NCBI GenBank assembly: GCA_965208275.1
Contig: OZ242331.1
Span: 1,488,001-1,552,000 of the forward strand
Origin: Bin5 sp022827195
GTDB lineage: Bacteria > Chloroflexota > Anaerolineae > Caldilineales > Caldilineaceae
Direction of reading: 5' to 3'
Length of the DNA: 64,000 nt
In this document: positions 24,950 through 35,141 of the stretch, piece after piece
Position numbering within the stretch: position 1 is the first letter of the stretch
Layout: every line of letters starts with the position of its first letter
Translations under genes and position numbers: made by a program
The notes under the pieces: model-generated
Databases searched by the model: none
What the model was told of the DNA's origin: nothing
What the model saw: only the letters and a program-made list of their open reading frames with translations

Positions 24950-26953
24950 CTATTGGTCTGCGTAGGGTCTTCTCTCCCGCACCATTTCGTGCCCTTCAAA
25001 AAGATCGCGCGCGACAGCGCCCTGGCTCTGCGCCGGCGCTTCAACCCCAAGGATGTGACAAATGGTTGGAACTACGTCGACAGCGTGAATGTAGCCCAGC
25101 CGTTCGACCGGTCGCTCGTATCCCTTCTTCAGACCGGGTCCCGACAGAAGAAACGATCCAAAGGTTGAAGAGAACCCGTTGTCAGTCGGAATGAATCCGC
25201 CGTGATGTGCGCCGTACACCAGCGGAGCGCCCACATTCCCACCGCCTTCGATTCCCAGCCACTGAGAGTAGTAGCCGCTCACGTAGTCGTGGTCCCAGGC
25301 GAAGATGACATCGCCGCATTGGTCGCCCCACTGACCCAGTAGAAAAGCATCGCGCTTGGGCAACGCGATGGCTACCGGTGTCTGGCCCGTTTCTTCGTCC
25401 ACCCACGTGCGCAGAGCGGTTAGCAGCCTGCGCTCAATTTCATCGAAGGCCGGTCCGGGGCGCGCGTTGATGGTGATGTCGAAACCCCTCTTTGCCAGAT
25501 AAGCCGTCGTCTTCTCCCAGTCGATCTCCTTGCGGGCGACGTTGTCCTGGTCCTCGGCGATCGCGTCCGTACCCTCTTTGAGCGCCAGAAATCCCTCGTC
25601 ATGCAGGAATTTGCGGATGTTGGCGATTCGCACGTCGGGGTAGGCGCCGTGGTCTGCCAGGACGCCGACGTAGACCTGATCGCCGTTACGCGCCGCGCGG
25701 TCGGCTGCCTCGTACATGCGACCGAGAATACGGTCGCCCACCTCATAGGCGCGTCTGAAGTAGTCCATGTACTTGGCCTGCCTATCCTGTTTGAAGCCAG
25801 GACAGACCGGGTCAACATCGCCCAGATGGATGTGGTTGAGATAGTCGAAAAGATGCCAGTGGCATGTGAAGTAGGAGCAGCCTCTTTCGTGGAGCATGAA
25901 GTTGGCTACATCGGCAAACCACAGTCCCTGGTATTCGCACTCCTCCAAAGCTGTATCGAAGTCGGTCATGCCGGCGGTGTAAGGAACCATCGAGGCATGT
26001 TCCTGGTAGGGTCCAAAGCGTTCGATTAGTTTCGCTGCCAGCTCCTCGTCGCCGTAAGTGAACCCATCGGTATAGGTAACCTGTGTTCGATAGAGTTTCA
26101 GGTCGCTTCCGTCCCGGGACAGTTCCAACAGCTTGAAACGGACCGCCGCCCGCTGGTCACGTCCGCCGATCCGAAAGATTTCGACTGCCCAATCGCTCCA
26201 TTCGCCGAGGCCGGCCTCAGCGACCAAATCGCTTGCGTCGCGGCTGCGGCAGATCAAGACGCGGTCATAGCCGGCGCTGCCGCTGCACAGGGCGAGGAGG
26301 AAGAACTCATTTGCGTCGCCTCCCACGCGGGCGTTGACTGAGAACTCCGTGGCAAGGGGGGGTGTTCCACTTTGCGGCAAATTGCTCCATCCCTCGGCTG
26401 GAGACAGCGAAGGAACAGTTTCGACGCTGCGGGGACCGCTGATCGCCGAGCCGTCATGTCCCATGGCGACGTCGCTGGCTGCCAAGACATCGGTCGTATA
26501 GGCTTGGGCCGCCGCGACTTCGAAGTCGGTCTTGTGGTGGCTGGGATGGCCGAATCCGTCGATAACATGGCTCATCCTTCCGCCGGAGGGATGGGCGCCG
26601 GGGTAGTGAACGGCAGCGCTCTTGAGCCCGTCCTTCTCCAGAGCATCCCAGATTCGCTCGGCGCTGTTGGCACGGCCGTCGAAGCTATCGACAAGCCGGC
26701 CGCGTCCTTCTCCGTCCGATTTTGGGCTTAGTGCTGTCTGCCAGGTGGAAACGCCGTGAGTTCCCGTATGCGCTCCGGTTGAAAGCGTGGCCCAGTTGGT
26801 GGGGGTCCAGACCGGAAAGGATGGGAAAGTCTGATTGACCGTGCCCTCGCGCAGGAGGCGGCTGAAATTGGGCAGACACCCCTCGGCTGCGAAGAATCTC
26901 ATCATCGGCGTAATGAAACCGTCCATCCCGTAGGCGTAAATCTTCTTAGGCAT
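24950..26953 (-). CDS. Type I phosphodiesterase/nucleotide pyrophosphatase-like hydrolase (alkaline phosphatase superfamily)
   Basis: The 667-residue protein starts MPKKIYAYGMDGFITPMM, the first metal-binding Asp of the superfamily, followed by FPVWTPTNWATLSTGAHTGTHGV, which holds the nucleophile Thr. Late in the sequence LADHGAYPDVRI gives the D-H metal ligands and YGAHHGGFIPTD the final His. No signal peptide is seen, so it may act in the cytoplasm. The family hydrolyses phosphodiesters, pyrophosphates or phosphoglycerol; the substrate is unknown. The gap from the dehydrogenase stop (24754-24949) holds no gene that I can support. Confidence 0.8.
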   Translation of the reverse strand: MPKKIYAYGMDGFITPMMRFFAAEGCLPNFSRLLREGTVNQTFPSFPVWTPTNWATLSTGAHTGTHGVSTWQTALSPKSDGEGRGRLVDSFDGRANSAERIWDALEKDGLKSAAVHYPGAHPSGGRMSHVIDGFGHPSHHKTDFEVAAAQAYTTDVLAASDVAMGHDGSAISGPRSVETVPSLSPAEGWSNLPQSGTPPLATEFSVNARVGGDANEFFLLALCSGSAGYDRVLICRSRDASDLVAEAGLGEWSDWAVEIFRIGGRDQRAAVRFKLLELSRDGSDLKLYRTQVTYTDGFTYGDEELAAKLIERFGPYQEHASMVPYTAGMTDFDTALEECEYQGLWFADVANFMLHERGCSYFTCHWHLFDYLNHIHLGDVDPVCPGFKQDRQAKYMDYFRRAYEVGDRILGRMYEAADRAARNGDQVYVGVLADHGAYPDVRIANIRKFLHDEGFLALKEGTDAIAEDQDNVARKEIDWEKTTAYLAKRGFDITINARPGPAFDEIERRLLTALRTWVDEETGQTPVAIALPKRDAFLLGQWGDQCGDVIFAWDHDYVSGYYSQWLGIEGGGNVGAPLVYGAHHGGFIPTDNGFSSTFGSFLLSGPGLKKGYERPVERLGYIHAVDVVPTICHILGVEAPAQSQGAVARDLFEGHEMVRERRPYADQ

Positions 26954-26983
26954 TTGCTGGAGGTTACTCCTTGGAGTTGGAGG

Positions 26984-27081
26984 GGTCAGTCAGGCCCCCC
27001 TTCGACTGACCGCCAAATAACTTCGGCCAATCGAAGCGTTTGGCGGGAGACTGAGCGGAGCTGCCTGCCGCCAAACGCTTC
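26984..27081 (-). repeat. Two strong hairpins between small membrane protein and phosphodiesterase genes
   Basis: GGTCAGTC (26984-26991) pairs with GACTGACC (27004-27011), an 8-bp stem. GAAGCGTTTGGCGG (27033-27046) pairs perfectly with CCGCCAAACGCTTC (27068-27081), a 14-bp stem with a 21-base loop. A further CGCCAAA at 27011-27017 could compete for the TTTGGCG arm. No U-tract follows, so this is more like an RNA processing or regulatory element than a simple terminator. Confidence 0.5.
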
Positions 27082-27284
27082 TAGAAGGCCCCCACAATGG
27101 TCATGGCAACAGCCGCGATCACGACGAAGACAATCATCAGGGCCAACCAACCCCCCAGCAGGATCCCGGTAAAGGCGAAGGTGCTAGGACGTCTTGCCTC
27201 CTCCGGGCTTGACGACTCTTCGTCAGCCATTTGTGTTTCGCTCCGCGTTTCCCCTGCACGCTCTACTCTGGCCTCTTCCGCCAT
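27081..27284 (-). CDS. Small single-span membrane protein
   Basis: The 67-residue product has an acidic, Ser/Glu/Arg-rich N-terminal part (about 40 residues, containing EEARRPSTFAF) and one long hydrophobic span near the C-terminus (ILLGGWLALMIVFVVIAAVA). AAGGAG lies seven to eight bases before the ATG, good support for translation. The stop overlaps the 14-bp hairpin. I recognise no family. It lies upstream of the large phosphodiesterase on the same strand and could act with it. Confidence 0.65.
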   Translation of the reverse strand: MAEEARVERAGETRSETQMADEESSSPEEARRPSTFAFTGILLGGWLALMIVFVVIAAVAMTIVGAF

Positions 27285-27447
27285 CTGTCACTCTCCTTGT
27301 CAGTTCTAAGATGCAGCCAATCCTGCACCGATTGGCCGGCATTATAGCACGGGAGAGGGCAGCTTGCACGACTTTTGCGGCGCTGCCTGGCGCGCTACAA
27401 TGGTCTTTGGGACTGCTAGGAAAATGGCATAGGACGCGGAGGGGAGG

Positions 27448-28389
27448 ATGGAGTACGGAATATTAGGACGGACCGGTTTGCGAGTCAGCGTGGTGGGCCT
27501 GGGGGCTGGGGGCCCGAGCAAACTGGGAAAGGCGACCGACCGCAGCGAAGAGGAGTCGATCGCGCTAGTGCGCCGCGCGCTCGAACTGGGCATCAATTAC
27601 ATCGACACGGCCGAGAACTACGGCACGGAGGAGATAATTGGCAAGGCCATCCGCGGCTTCGACCGACACGGCCTTGTACTGTCGACCAAGAAGAGCACTT
27701 TCCGCGGCGACCGGCCGCTGCAGGCCAAGGAGTTCGCCGAGGGCATCGAAGCCAGCTTGAGACGCCTGGGCGTTGAGACCATCGACATCTTCCACTTCCA
27801 TGGTCCCACGCTGGACAAGTACCCCCATGCCGTCGAAGTGCTGGTTCCTGAGCTCCTGCGTCTGCAGCAGGCGGGGAAGATCGGTCATCTCGCGGTCAGC
27901 GAGCGCTTTCCGGCAGACCTTGATCACAGTGTTTTGCGACAGGCGATCGCCGACGACATTTTTGACGTTGTCATGGTCGGGTTCAACATACTGAATCAGA
28001 CGGCCCGTGAGGGGGTGCTTCCCGCGGCCGCTGAGAAAGGCGTTGCAACTGAGTGTATGTTTGCTGTCCGCAGGGCCTTCTGCCGCCCCGATCGTTTCAA
28101 GGAGATTCTGGAAGAATTGAGCGACTGCGGTGAGATCGACGCCGAAATCGTCGACATGTCGGACCCGTTGGCGTGGGCTCTTGAGGCAAGTGAAGCCCGA
28201 AGCGTGCCCGAGCTCGCTTACCGATTCTGCCGCTATGAGCCGGGCATCGACCTGGTGCTGACAGGAACCGGCAATGCCCGGCACTTGGAGGAGAACGTGG
28301 CCTCGATGCTCAGGCCGCCGTTACCTGCAGGAGTTACGGAGCGTCTGCGCTTGATGTTTGGCCGTGTTCGTTCCGCAAGTGGATGGTAA
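27448..28389 (+). CDS. Aldo/keto reductase
   Basis: The 313-residue protein starts MEYGILGRTGLRVSVVGLGAGG, the typical AKR opening. The catalytic tetrad is visible: Asp and Tyr in GINYIDTAENYG, Lys in VLSTKKS and His in IFHFHGP. ELGINYIDTAENYG matches the AKR signature. It should reduce carbonyls with NADPH; the C-terminal cofactor region (MLRPPLPAG) is shortened. GGAGGGGAGG lies directly upstream of the ATG. It converges on the rifampin-phosphotransferase-like gene. Confidence 0.9.
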   Translation: MEYGILGRTGLRVSVVGLGAGGPSKLGKATDRSEEESIALVRRALELGINYIDTAENYGTEEIIGKAIRGFDRHGLVLSTKKSTFRGDRPLQAKEFAEGIEASLRRLGVETIDIFHFHGPTLDKYPHAVEVLVPELLRLQQAGKIGHLAVSERFPADLDHSVLRQAIADDIFDVVMVGFNILNQTAREGVLPAAAEKGVATECMFAVRRAFCRPDRFKEILEELSDCGEIDAEIVDMSDPLAWALEASEARSVPELAYRFCRYEPGIDLVLTGTGNARHLEENVASMLRPPLPAGVTERLRLMFGRVRSASGW

Positions 28390-28410
28390 GCTGACGACGG
28401 GATCGGGAAC

Positions 28411-31134
28411 TCAGCTGGGGTCTAAGAGTTCGACACGTCCGCTGCTGCCATCGACGCGCAAGCGCTGGCCGGTGCGGAGCAGCTCCGTTGCCCGGACGAG
28501 ACCGGCGACGGCTGGAAGCCCGTACTCGCGCGCGACGACGGAGCCGTGCGTCATCATGCCTCCGACCTCCATAACCAGCCCTCCTGCGGCGAGGAAGAGC
28601 GGCGTCCAGGATGGGTCGGTTCCCGGGCAAACCAGGATCTCTCCAGGCTGAAGGTTTGCGTTGGCCGGGTCGAATACAATCCGGGCAATGCCCTCGACCG
28701 TGCCCGGCGAGACCCCCGATCCTATGAGCAGCTTTCCATCGGAGCCGGAAGACGAAGAGCTGCCCGCAGCGATGGCGGTACCGTCGCTGAGCAGAAGTCG
28801 CGGGATGGGCCGGCGGCGCTGCTCCCGCAGATGGGCGGCCCGGCGGAGGCGTACGAGCCGCCGCCAGTCGCCGGGTGCGTTCATGGCCAAGACCTTCAGC
28901 TCCCCCAGCTGCAGGAAAAACAGATCGTCGGCGCGTTCCAGCACGCCGGCCTCTACCAGTTCCCGCCCGTTCTCGAGCAACGCGGCGCGGGCGATTCCCA
29001 GGATCCGGACAACGGCGAATTTCGGACTTTCGCGAAAGCCGGCAAACGTTCGAACGCGTTTCGTCAGCCAGCGCACCAGGCAGGCGCCCAAGGGTGTGCC
29101 GAAAGTGCGGGACGAGGCCTCTGCCAGATTGTCCTCCGCGCGAGCAGCCGCGATTCGCCCGGCACGGAAAACGGCGTCCGGCTTTGCGTCCGTTTCCTGA
29201 ATGGCCAGCAGGGCTTGCAGGGCGCCCATTACCGGAGCGGGGTCTTCCCGCCAGCGGGGTTGGCCGAAATCGATCTCTGCCGGCCCTCTCATTCCGTATC
29301 GCTCCAGAAAGTCTGCTATTAGCGCTTGCGAAGCGCGAGGCAGTTTCCCTTCCTGGAAGTCGCGGGCCAGTGCGTTGGGGTCGGCGTCGACGAAGGCGGA
29401 GGCCGCTTCCGGTTCCTCCAGAATCTGCCTGGCTACGTGCCACAAGGCCTGGTCCATTTCAGTCGTCACATTGTTTGGCAGGCTGCGGCTGAGATCGAAT
29501 ACGACTTGGGGCCGAAGCTCTGGGTTCACCAGCGCGAGGATCGAGGCCAAGCGGTGGAGGATAGACAGTGATGCGAATCCCGCCACGATGAGCGGCATGA
29601 AGAGCGGCATCAAAGTAGGGAAGAGCTGGTCGTAGCAGAGCTGTTCGCAGATTTGGATTCGCTCGGCCAGCGAGCGGGCGGTTCTCATTCTCTCTTCCAC
29701 TTCCTCAATGCGGGCTTCGGAAGCGCGAAGAGCCTCGAGAGCGGCCTTCTGCGGCCTGAGTAGCGCTCGCGACAGCGATCTAATTATTCGCACGGCAAAA
29801 GGACCGATGCGACGAAGTGTGATCGGACGAATTCCTCCTCCTTGGAGCCGTGGGTCGGCGACCATCTCGCGAACCGCATCGGCGGCGCCCGGCTCTACAA
29901 GGGGGAAAACTCGCAGGAAGATACGGCGGCCGACGGCATTGCGAAGAACTGCGGTCGCATCGACCCAGGGCCGTTCGGCAGAGATGCGGATTAGCTTCTG
30001 GCTAGAGATCGTTGCGTCGTAGCCGGCAAGCCGTGCGAGACCGGCGAACAGGCCTCGAATCATCTCCTGTCCCATGGGCGTGAAGGGCCCCTGGACACCC
30101 TGTATGGCGCCCAGAGAGACGTAGACGCGAAGCGCTTCGTCGCCACTGTCCGACGGTATGGGAAAGAGTGAAGTGATCGGGCGGGACTGCAGCAGGAATA
30201 GTTCACCATCTGCGTAGGCCCATTCGATGTCCTGGGGAGATCCGAACATTTCCGCCACGCGCTGTCCCGTCTCCGTCAATTCTCTGACCTGTTCATCCTG
30301 TATTGCCGGCCGGTGCGGAATTGCGGTTTCCGACGTCGTTACGCCGCCGCCGGCCTTGCCGTGCATGGCTTTGGCCTTTGCGCCAATGCGTTGCTGCAGG
30401 ATTTGGCCGCCGCTGCTCTCAATAACGTAGTGGTCCGGCTCAACCAGCCCGCTGACAAGCACCTCTCCCAGACCGATGGTTGCGTCTATGACGGTCTCAT
30501 CTCGCCGGCCTGTCAGGGGGTTGGCAGTGAAGAGCACGCCTGAACTCTCACTCGGCACCATCTTTTGTACGACGACCGCAATTGAGACGGCCAGATGATC
30601 GATGTTGTTGCGCGCTCGGTAGGCGATGGCGCGGGCAGTCCACAGACTGCTCCAGCAGGCGGTGATGGCGGCCAGCAAGCGATCTTCACCTTGCACGTTC
30701 AGAAATGTGTCGTGCTGGCCGGCAAAGGACATGTCGGGCAGATCTTCGGCAGTAGCCGAGGAGCGGACGGCCGCCGGTGGACTTCCCAGCGCGGCGTAAG
30801 AAGCGCGGATAGAGGCGCCCAGGCGGGGGGGTATCGGGCTTTCACTGATGCGGGCGCGCAGACGTTCTGAATGCGCGGCGAGCGCGTCAGGATCGTGCGG
30901 GTCGACCGAGGCTATTTCTTCGAGAATCCGGTCGGCCAGTCCTGCGAGCTCTACAAAGTCCGAATAGGCGGCGACCGTTACGATGAAGCCATCCGGGACA
31001 CGAAACGCCCGGTGTACCAGCTTGGCCAGGTTTTTCGCTTTGCCACCGACCTGGGACAGCGATGTGTCCGGCGAATTCAAAGGCAGGCAGTAGCGGCTGT
31101 CGATTTCAGAGGAATCGTGGGGACTCTTGTTCAC
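28411..31134 (-). CDS. Rifampin-phosphotransferase-like PEP-utilising enzyme
   Basis: The 907-residue protein has an N-terminal ATP-grasp domain of the PEP synthase/PPDK type (GGKAKNLAKL, VRSSATAEDLPDMSFAGQHDT, SGVLFTANPLTG, DIEWAYADGELFLLQSRPIT), a long central helical domain (QGVQGPFTPMGQEMIRGLF) and a C-terminal swivel domain with the phospho-His motif VGGMMTHGSVVAREYG. There is no C-terminal PEP-binding barrel. ATP domain, central drug-binding-like domain, then His domain is the order of rifampin phosphotransferases; PEP synthase has the barrel after the His domain. It could inactivate a rifamycin or transfer phosphate to another hydroxyl. The start is GTG 31134, with AAGAGGAG ahead of it. 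Confidence 0.75.
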   Translation of the reverse strand: MNKSPHDSSEIDSRYCLPLNSPDTSLSQVGGKAKNLAKLVHRAFRVPDGFIVTVAAYSDFVELAGLADRILEEIASVDPHDPDALAAHSERLRARISESPIPPRLGASIRASYAALGSPPAAVRSSATAEDLPDMSFAGQHDTFLNVQGEDRLLAAITACWSSLWTARAIAYRARNNIDHLAVSIAVVVQKMVPSESSGVLFTANPLTGRRDETVIDATIGLGEVLVSGLVEPDHYVIESSGGQILQQRIGAKAKAMHGKAGGGVTTSETAIPHRPAIQDEQVRELTETGQRVAEMFGSPQDIEWAYADGELFLLQSRPITSLFPIPSDSGDEALRVYVSLGAIQGVQGPFTPMGQEMIRGLFAGLARLAGYDATISSQKLIRISAERPWVDATAVLRNAVGRRIFLRVFPLVEPGAADAVREMVADPRLQGGGIRPITLRRIGPFAVRIIRSLSRALLRPQKAALEALRASEARIEEVEERMRTARSLAERIQICEQLCYDQLFPTLMPLFMPLIVAGFASLSILHRLASILALVNPELRPQVVFDLSRSLPNNVTTEMDQALWHVARQILEEPEAASAFVDADPNALARDFQEGKLPRASQALIADFLERYGMRGPAEIDFGQPRWREDPAPVMGALQALLAIQETDAKPDAVFRAGRIAAARAEDNLAEASSRTFGTPLGACLVRWLTKRVRTFAGFRESPKFAVVRILGIARAALLENGRELVEAGVLERADDLFFLQLGELKVLAMNAPGDWRRLVRLRRAAHLREQRRRPIPRLLLSDGTAIAAGSSSSSGSDGKLLIGSGVSPGTVEGIARIVFDPANANLQPGEILVCPGTDPSWTPLFLAAGGLVMEVGGMMTHGSVVAREYGLPAVAGLVRATELLRTGQRLRVDGSSGRVELLDPS

Positions 31135-31228
31135 CCTGTTTGTCTCCTCTTGCTGACGTGGCGGCTGAGGCCAAACCATACTACATGGCCCTACCAACAT
31201 CAAACGCTCCAACCGTGGGGAACAGTAT

Positions 31229-31257
31229 TGACGACTCCAGTCGATTTCGGTATGCTT
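31229..31257 (+). promoter_or_regulatory. Promoter of malate synthase
   Basis: TTGACG (31229-31234), a 17-base spacer and TATGCT (31252-31257) make a good sigma-70-type promoter. A GGGG/CCCC mini-hairpin follows before AAGGAG (31290-31295) and the ATG at 31302. Confidence 0.55.
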
Positions 31258-31301
31258 TGGGGGTACCTCATAGCCCCTTTCCTTCCCATAAGGAGCATTT
31301 C

Positions 31302-32903
<1,602 letters not shown>

Positions 32904-33284
32904 AGTGAATTCCCCCGGGACCGAGCGTTTCAGATCTCCCGACCGATCAATTCCGCGTGCGAAGTTTCGCGAAGGGCTGCAAAGGTAGCCCTTCGGGACC
33001 CTGCGCGCCCTTGGCGGTCTAACCCTGCGCGGCCGGCCGCCTGCCGCTGCGGAGAACAGACGGCAGGGGAAAGGACCGAGACGACCGCGTGCGCTGGGCT
33101 GTGCAGACCTGCCGGCGCTCGATCCTGCGATTCGGCCATTCGTGCCTAGCTGAGACTTGAAGTTGGCTTGTGTTCGCTCTGCCGATAGTTTGACTTTCGC
33201 ATCTAAAGTTTGCGCATTTCCCTTCGCCCGCGCAGTTCTGATAGACTGTGGAGTGTTGTTGCGCGATGAGTCGACTTGGACGCC
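32904..33284. other. Structured intergenic region, no recognised gene
   Basis: This 381-base stretch holds a perfect 9-bp inverted repeat CGAAGGGCT/AGCCCTTCG (32970-32978 and 32987-32995), a smaller GCGA/TCGC stem just before it, and a GCCTGCCG/CGGCAGG pair around 33040-33075. No U-tract, no conserved RNase P, tmRNA or SRP motif and no convincing reading frame is visible. Confidence 0.4.
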
Positions 33285-33554
33285 ATGCCCGCCGAACCTA
33301 CGTCGAAGTGTACCAGGGAATTACTCGCCCGGATCGCTAGAGAGCCTTCTGGGCACCTGCACCTGCTCCTGCGCGTAGAAGAAGCAGGTCAGGTCCAGCA
33401 TGCGGCGATAGAAAGTGCCGGATTCGTTGTCCGGCATATGACGACACTCGTTCCTTGTTTTGCCGTCAGCGGCCCGGGGATTTCATTGAATGCGCTTTTG
33501 GACGAGCCCTGGCTAGTCCGCGTAGAGGAAGACAGCCCCGTCGAGGCGCTCTAG
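33285..33554 (+). CDS. Stand-alone I9-type subtilisin propeptide-like protein
   Basis: The 89-residue product reads LARIAREPSGHLHLLLRVEE, AAIESAGFVVRHMT, LVPCFAVSGPG and PWLVRVEEDSPVEAL. The alternating beta-alpha-beta layout and final V-R-V-E-E-D segment match the inhibitor I9 propeptide of subtilases, and it aligns by eye with the first 90 residues of the subtilase gene 188 bases downstream (EVQVIVRFRSAG, IWLDEDVHIL). It may chaperone or inhibit that enzyme in trans. The ATG at 33285 lacks a good ribosome site; TTG 33276 is an alternative. No signal peptide is seen. Confidence 0.55.
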   Translation: MPAEPTSKCTRELLARIAREPSGHLHLLLRVEEAGQVQHAAIESAGFVVRHMTTLVPCFAVSGPGISLNALLDEPWLVRVEEDSPVEAL

Positions 33555-33742
33555 CCGCTCCCAGATCTGTAGCGAGCTCGTCACTTTACTCGATTGTCAC
33601 AGTTCGGGACTTGAAGAGGTGCAAACCCGACCGTCAAAGGGTAAGGCTTCTTTGGCGGCCATTGCCCTCTGGGATTGAGTGTATTGCCCTTCCGGACCTG
33701 CTGCACGGGGGCATTCAAAGCTAAGTTGAGGACTGCGCCAGA

Positions 33743-35038
33743 ATGTATTCCGACAAATTCCCCGCACATGTCCGCGATGTAATCGAGAGGGCGAGGGAAG
33801 TAAACGATGAGGTACAGGTTATCGTCAGGTTTCGCTCTGCCGGCAGTCAACGCAACATTGGCAGGCTGACAACGGGAGTAGGGGCCGTTAAGGTCAACCA
33901 GGAGTTCAGCCTGATTCCCGCAACGGCCCTTTCGCTTGAAATTGCTACCCTGGACGAGCTCTCAGTTTCAGAAGACGTGGCCGAAATCTGGCTTGACGAA
34001 GACGTACACATTCTCCTCGATGTATCGACGCCCCACATCAGAGCGCCTCAGGTCTGGGAGCAGCTGCGAAACGACGGGGAGGGTGTCACGATTTGCATTG
34101 TTGACACCGGCATCGATGCTGCCCATCCGGACTTTGCCGGGCGGGTTGGCTTGACTGCTGACTTCAGCGGCAAAGGATCGGCAGCGGACGGAAACGGTCA
34201 CGGTACGCATGTTGCCTCAATTGCCGCGGGCACGGGCGCGGCCAGCGGGGGCAAGTACATAGGTGTGGCGCCGGGTGCGACGATAATGGCGGCCAAAGCA
34301 CTGGCGGACAATGGCAGCGGACGCATGAGCAATGTGATGGCCGGGCTGGAGTGGGCCGCGCAGAACGGCGCCGACGTTCTCAATCTGTCGCTGGGCAGCC
34401 GTGGTGCCAGCGATGGCTCCGATGCCCTCAGCACGATGTGCAACGCCATCGTGGAATTGGGAAAGGTGATGGTCGTTGCCGCGGGCAACAGCGGCCCTCG
34501 CCAGCGAACTATCGGCAGCCCCGGCGCTGCGGATAAGGTGATCACGGTCGGTGCGTCTACCGACCAGGACAGCGTTGCCCGTTTCAGCAGCCGGGGCCCA
34601 ACTGCCGACGGACGAGTCAAGCCTGATGTTGTCGCGCCTGGCAGCCGGATCGTGGCAGCCCGTGCGGCAGGAACCTCGGTCGGTCAGGTCGTCGACGAAC
34701 ATTATACGACCGCCAGCGGTACCAGTATGTCCTGCCCGCACGTGGCCGGTCTGAGCGCGCTCATGCTGAAGGCCGACCCGGGGCTTGAGCCGGCCGCCAT
34801 CAAGAAGATGCTGATGGTTACATCCGTTAGCATCAACATTTCCGAGTCCGGGCCAACACCCGAAGACAAGTATATTCAGGGCGACGGTCGCATTGACGCT
34901 CTGACCGCAGCCCAGTTTGCTGATACGGGGCAGCAGCCTCCGCCACACAAACCTTCGCTCCCGGTCCCGGCCCCCCCGAGTCCAAATCCGGCCCCCGGCT
35001 GCATGGCCGCCGTGCTCAATCTCTTCAGATTCAGCTAG
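33743..35038 (+). CDS. Subtilisin-like serine protease (S8)
   Basis: The 431-residue protein has an I9-like prodomain (about 1-95) and a peptidase domain with the catalytic triad Asp121 (ICIVDTGID), His153 (GNGHGTHVASI) and Ser328 (SGTSMSCPHVAG), plus the oxyanion Asn249 (AAGNSGP). The C-terminal end is proline-rich (PPPHKPSLPVPAPPSPNP) and finishes with a short hydrophobic tail. There is no signal peptide, so it is either cytoplasmic, as in intracellular subtilisins, or exported by an unrecognised route. It follows a free-standing propeptide-like gene and precedes a membrane-anchored beta-sandwich protein, which suggests a functional trio. Confidence 0.9.
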   Translation: MYSDKFPAHVRDVIERAREVNDEVQVIVRFRSAGSQRNIGRLTTGVGAVKVNQEFSLIPATALSLEIATLDELSVSEDVAEIWLDEDVHILLDVSTPHIRAPQVWEQLRNDGEGVTICIVDTGIDAAHPDFAGRVGLTADFSGKGSAADGNGHGTHVASIAAGTGAASGGKYIGVAPGATIMAAKALADNGSGRMSNVMAGLEWAAQNGADVLNLSLGSRGASDGSDALSTMCNAIVELGKVMVVAAGNSGPRQRTIGSPGAADKVITVGASTDQDSVARFSSRGPTADGRVKPDVVAPGSRIVAARAAGTSVGQVVDEHYTTASGTSMSCPHVAGLSALMLKADPGLEPAAIKKMLMVTSVSINISESGPTPEDKYIQGDGRIDALTAAQFADTGQQPPPHKPSLPVPAPPSPNPAPGCMAAVLNLFRFS

Positions 35039-35141
35039 CCGCGAGGTCAAAGTTACGTCAGCAGCTGTCTTGCCGTCCCCGGCCGGAACTGGAGGCCTGC
35101 GGACCTGCGGCGGTATCGATGTAAGGCCATTTGTCCTTCGA

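Noticed and set aside
24763..25194. 143-codon plus-strand frame between the 6PGDH-like and phosphodiesterase genes
   Set aside because: It overlaps the phosphodiesterase C-terminus, has no domain and shows no ribosome site.
32904..33284. RNase P RNA, tmRNA or SRP RNA
   Set aside because: None of the conserved signature blocks (for example GAGGAAAGTCC or the SRP tetraloop region) is present.
33555..33742. Single gene split by frameshift between the propeptide-like frame and the subtilase
   Set aside because: The subtilase already has its own full prodomain, so the upstream frame looks like a separate copy, not a broken N-terminus.
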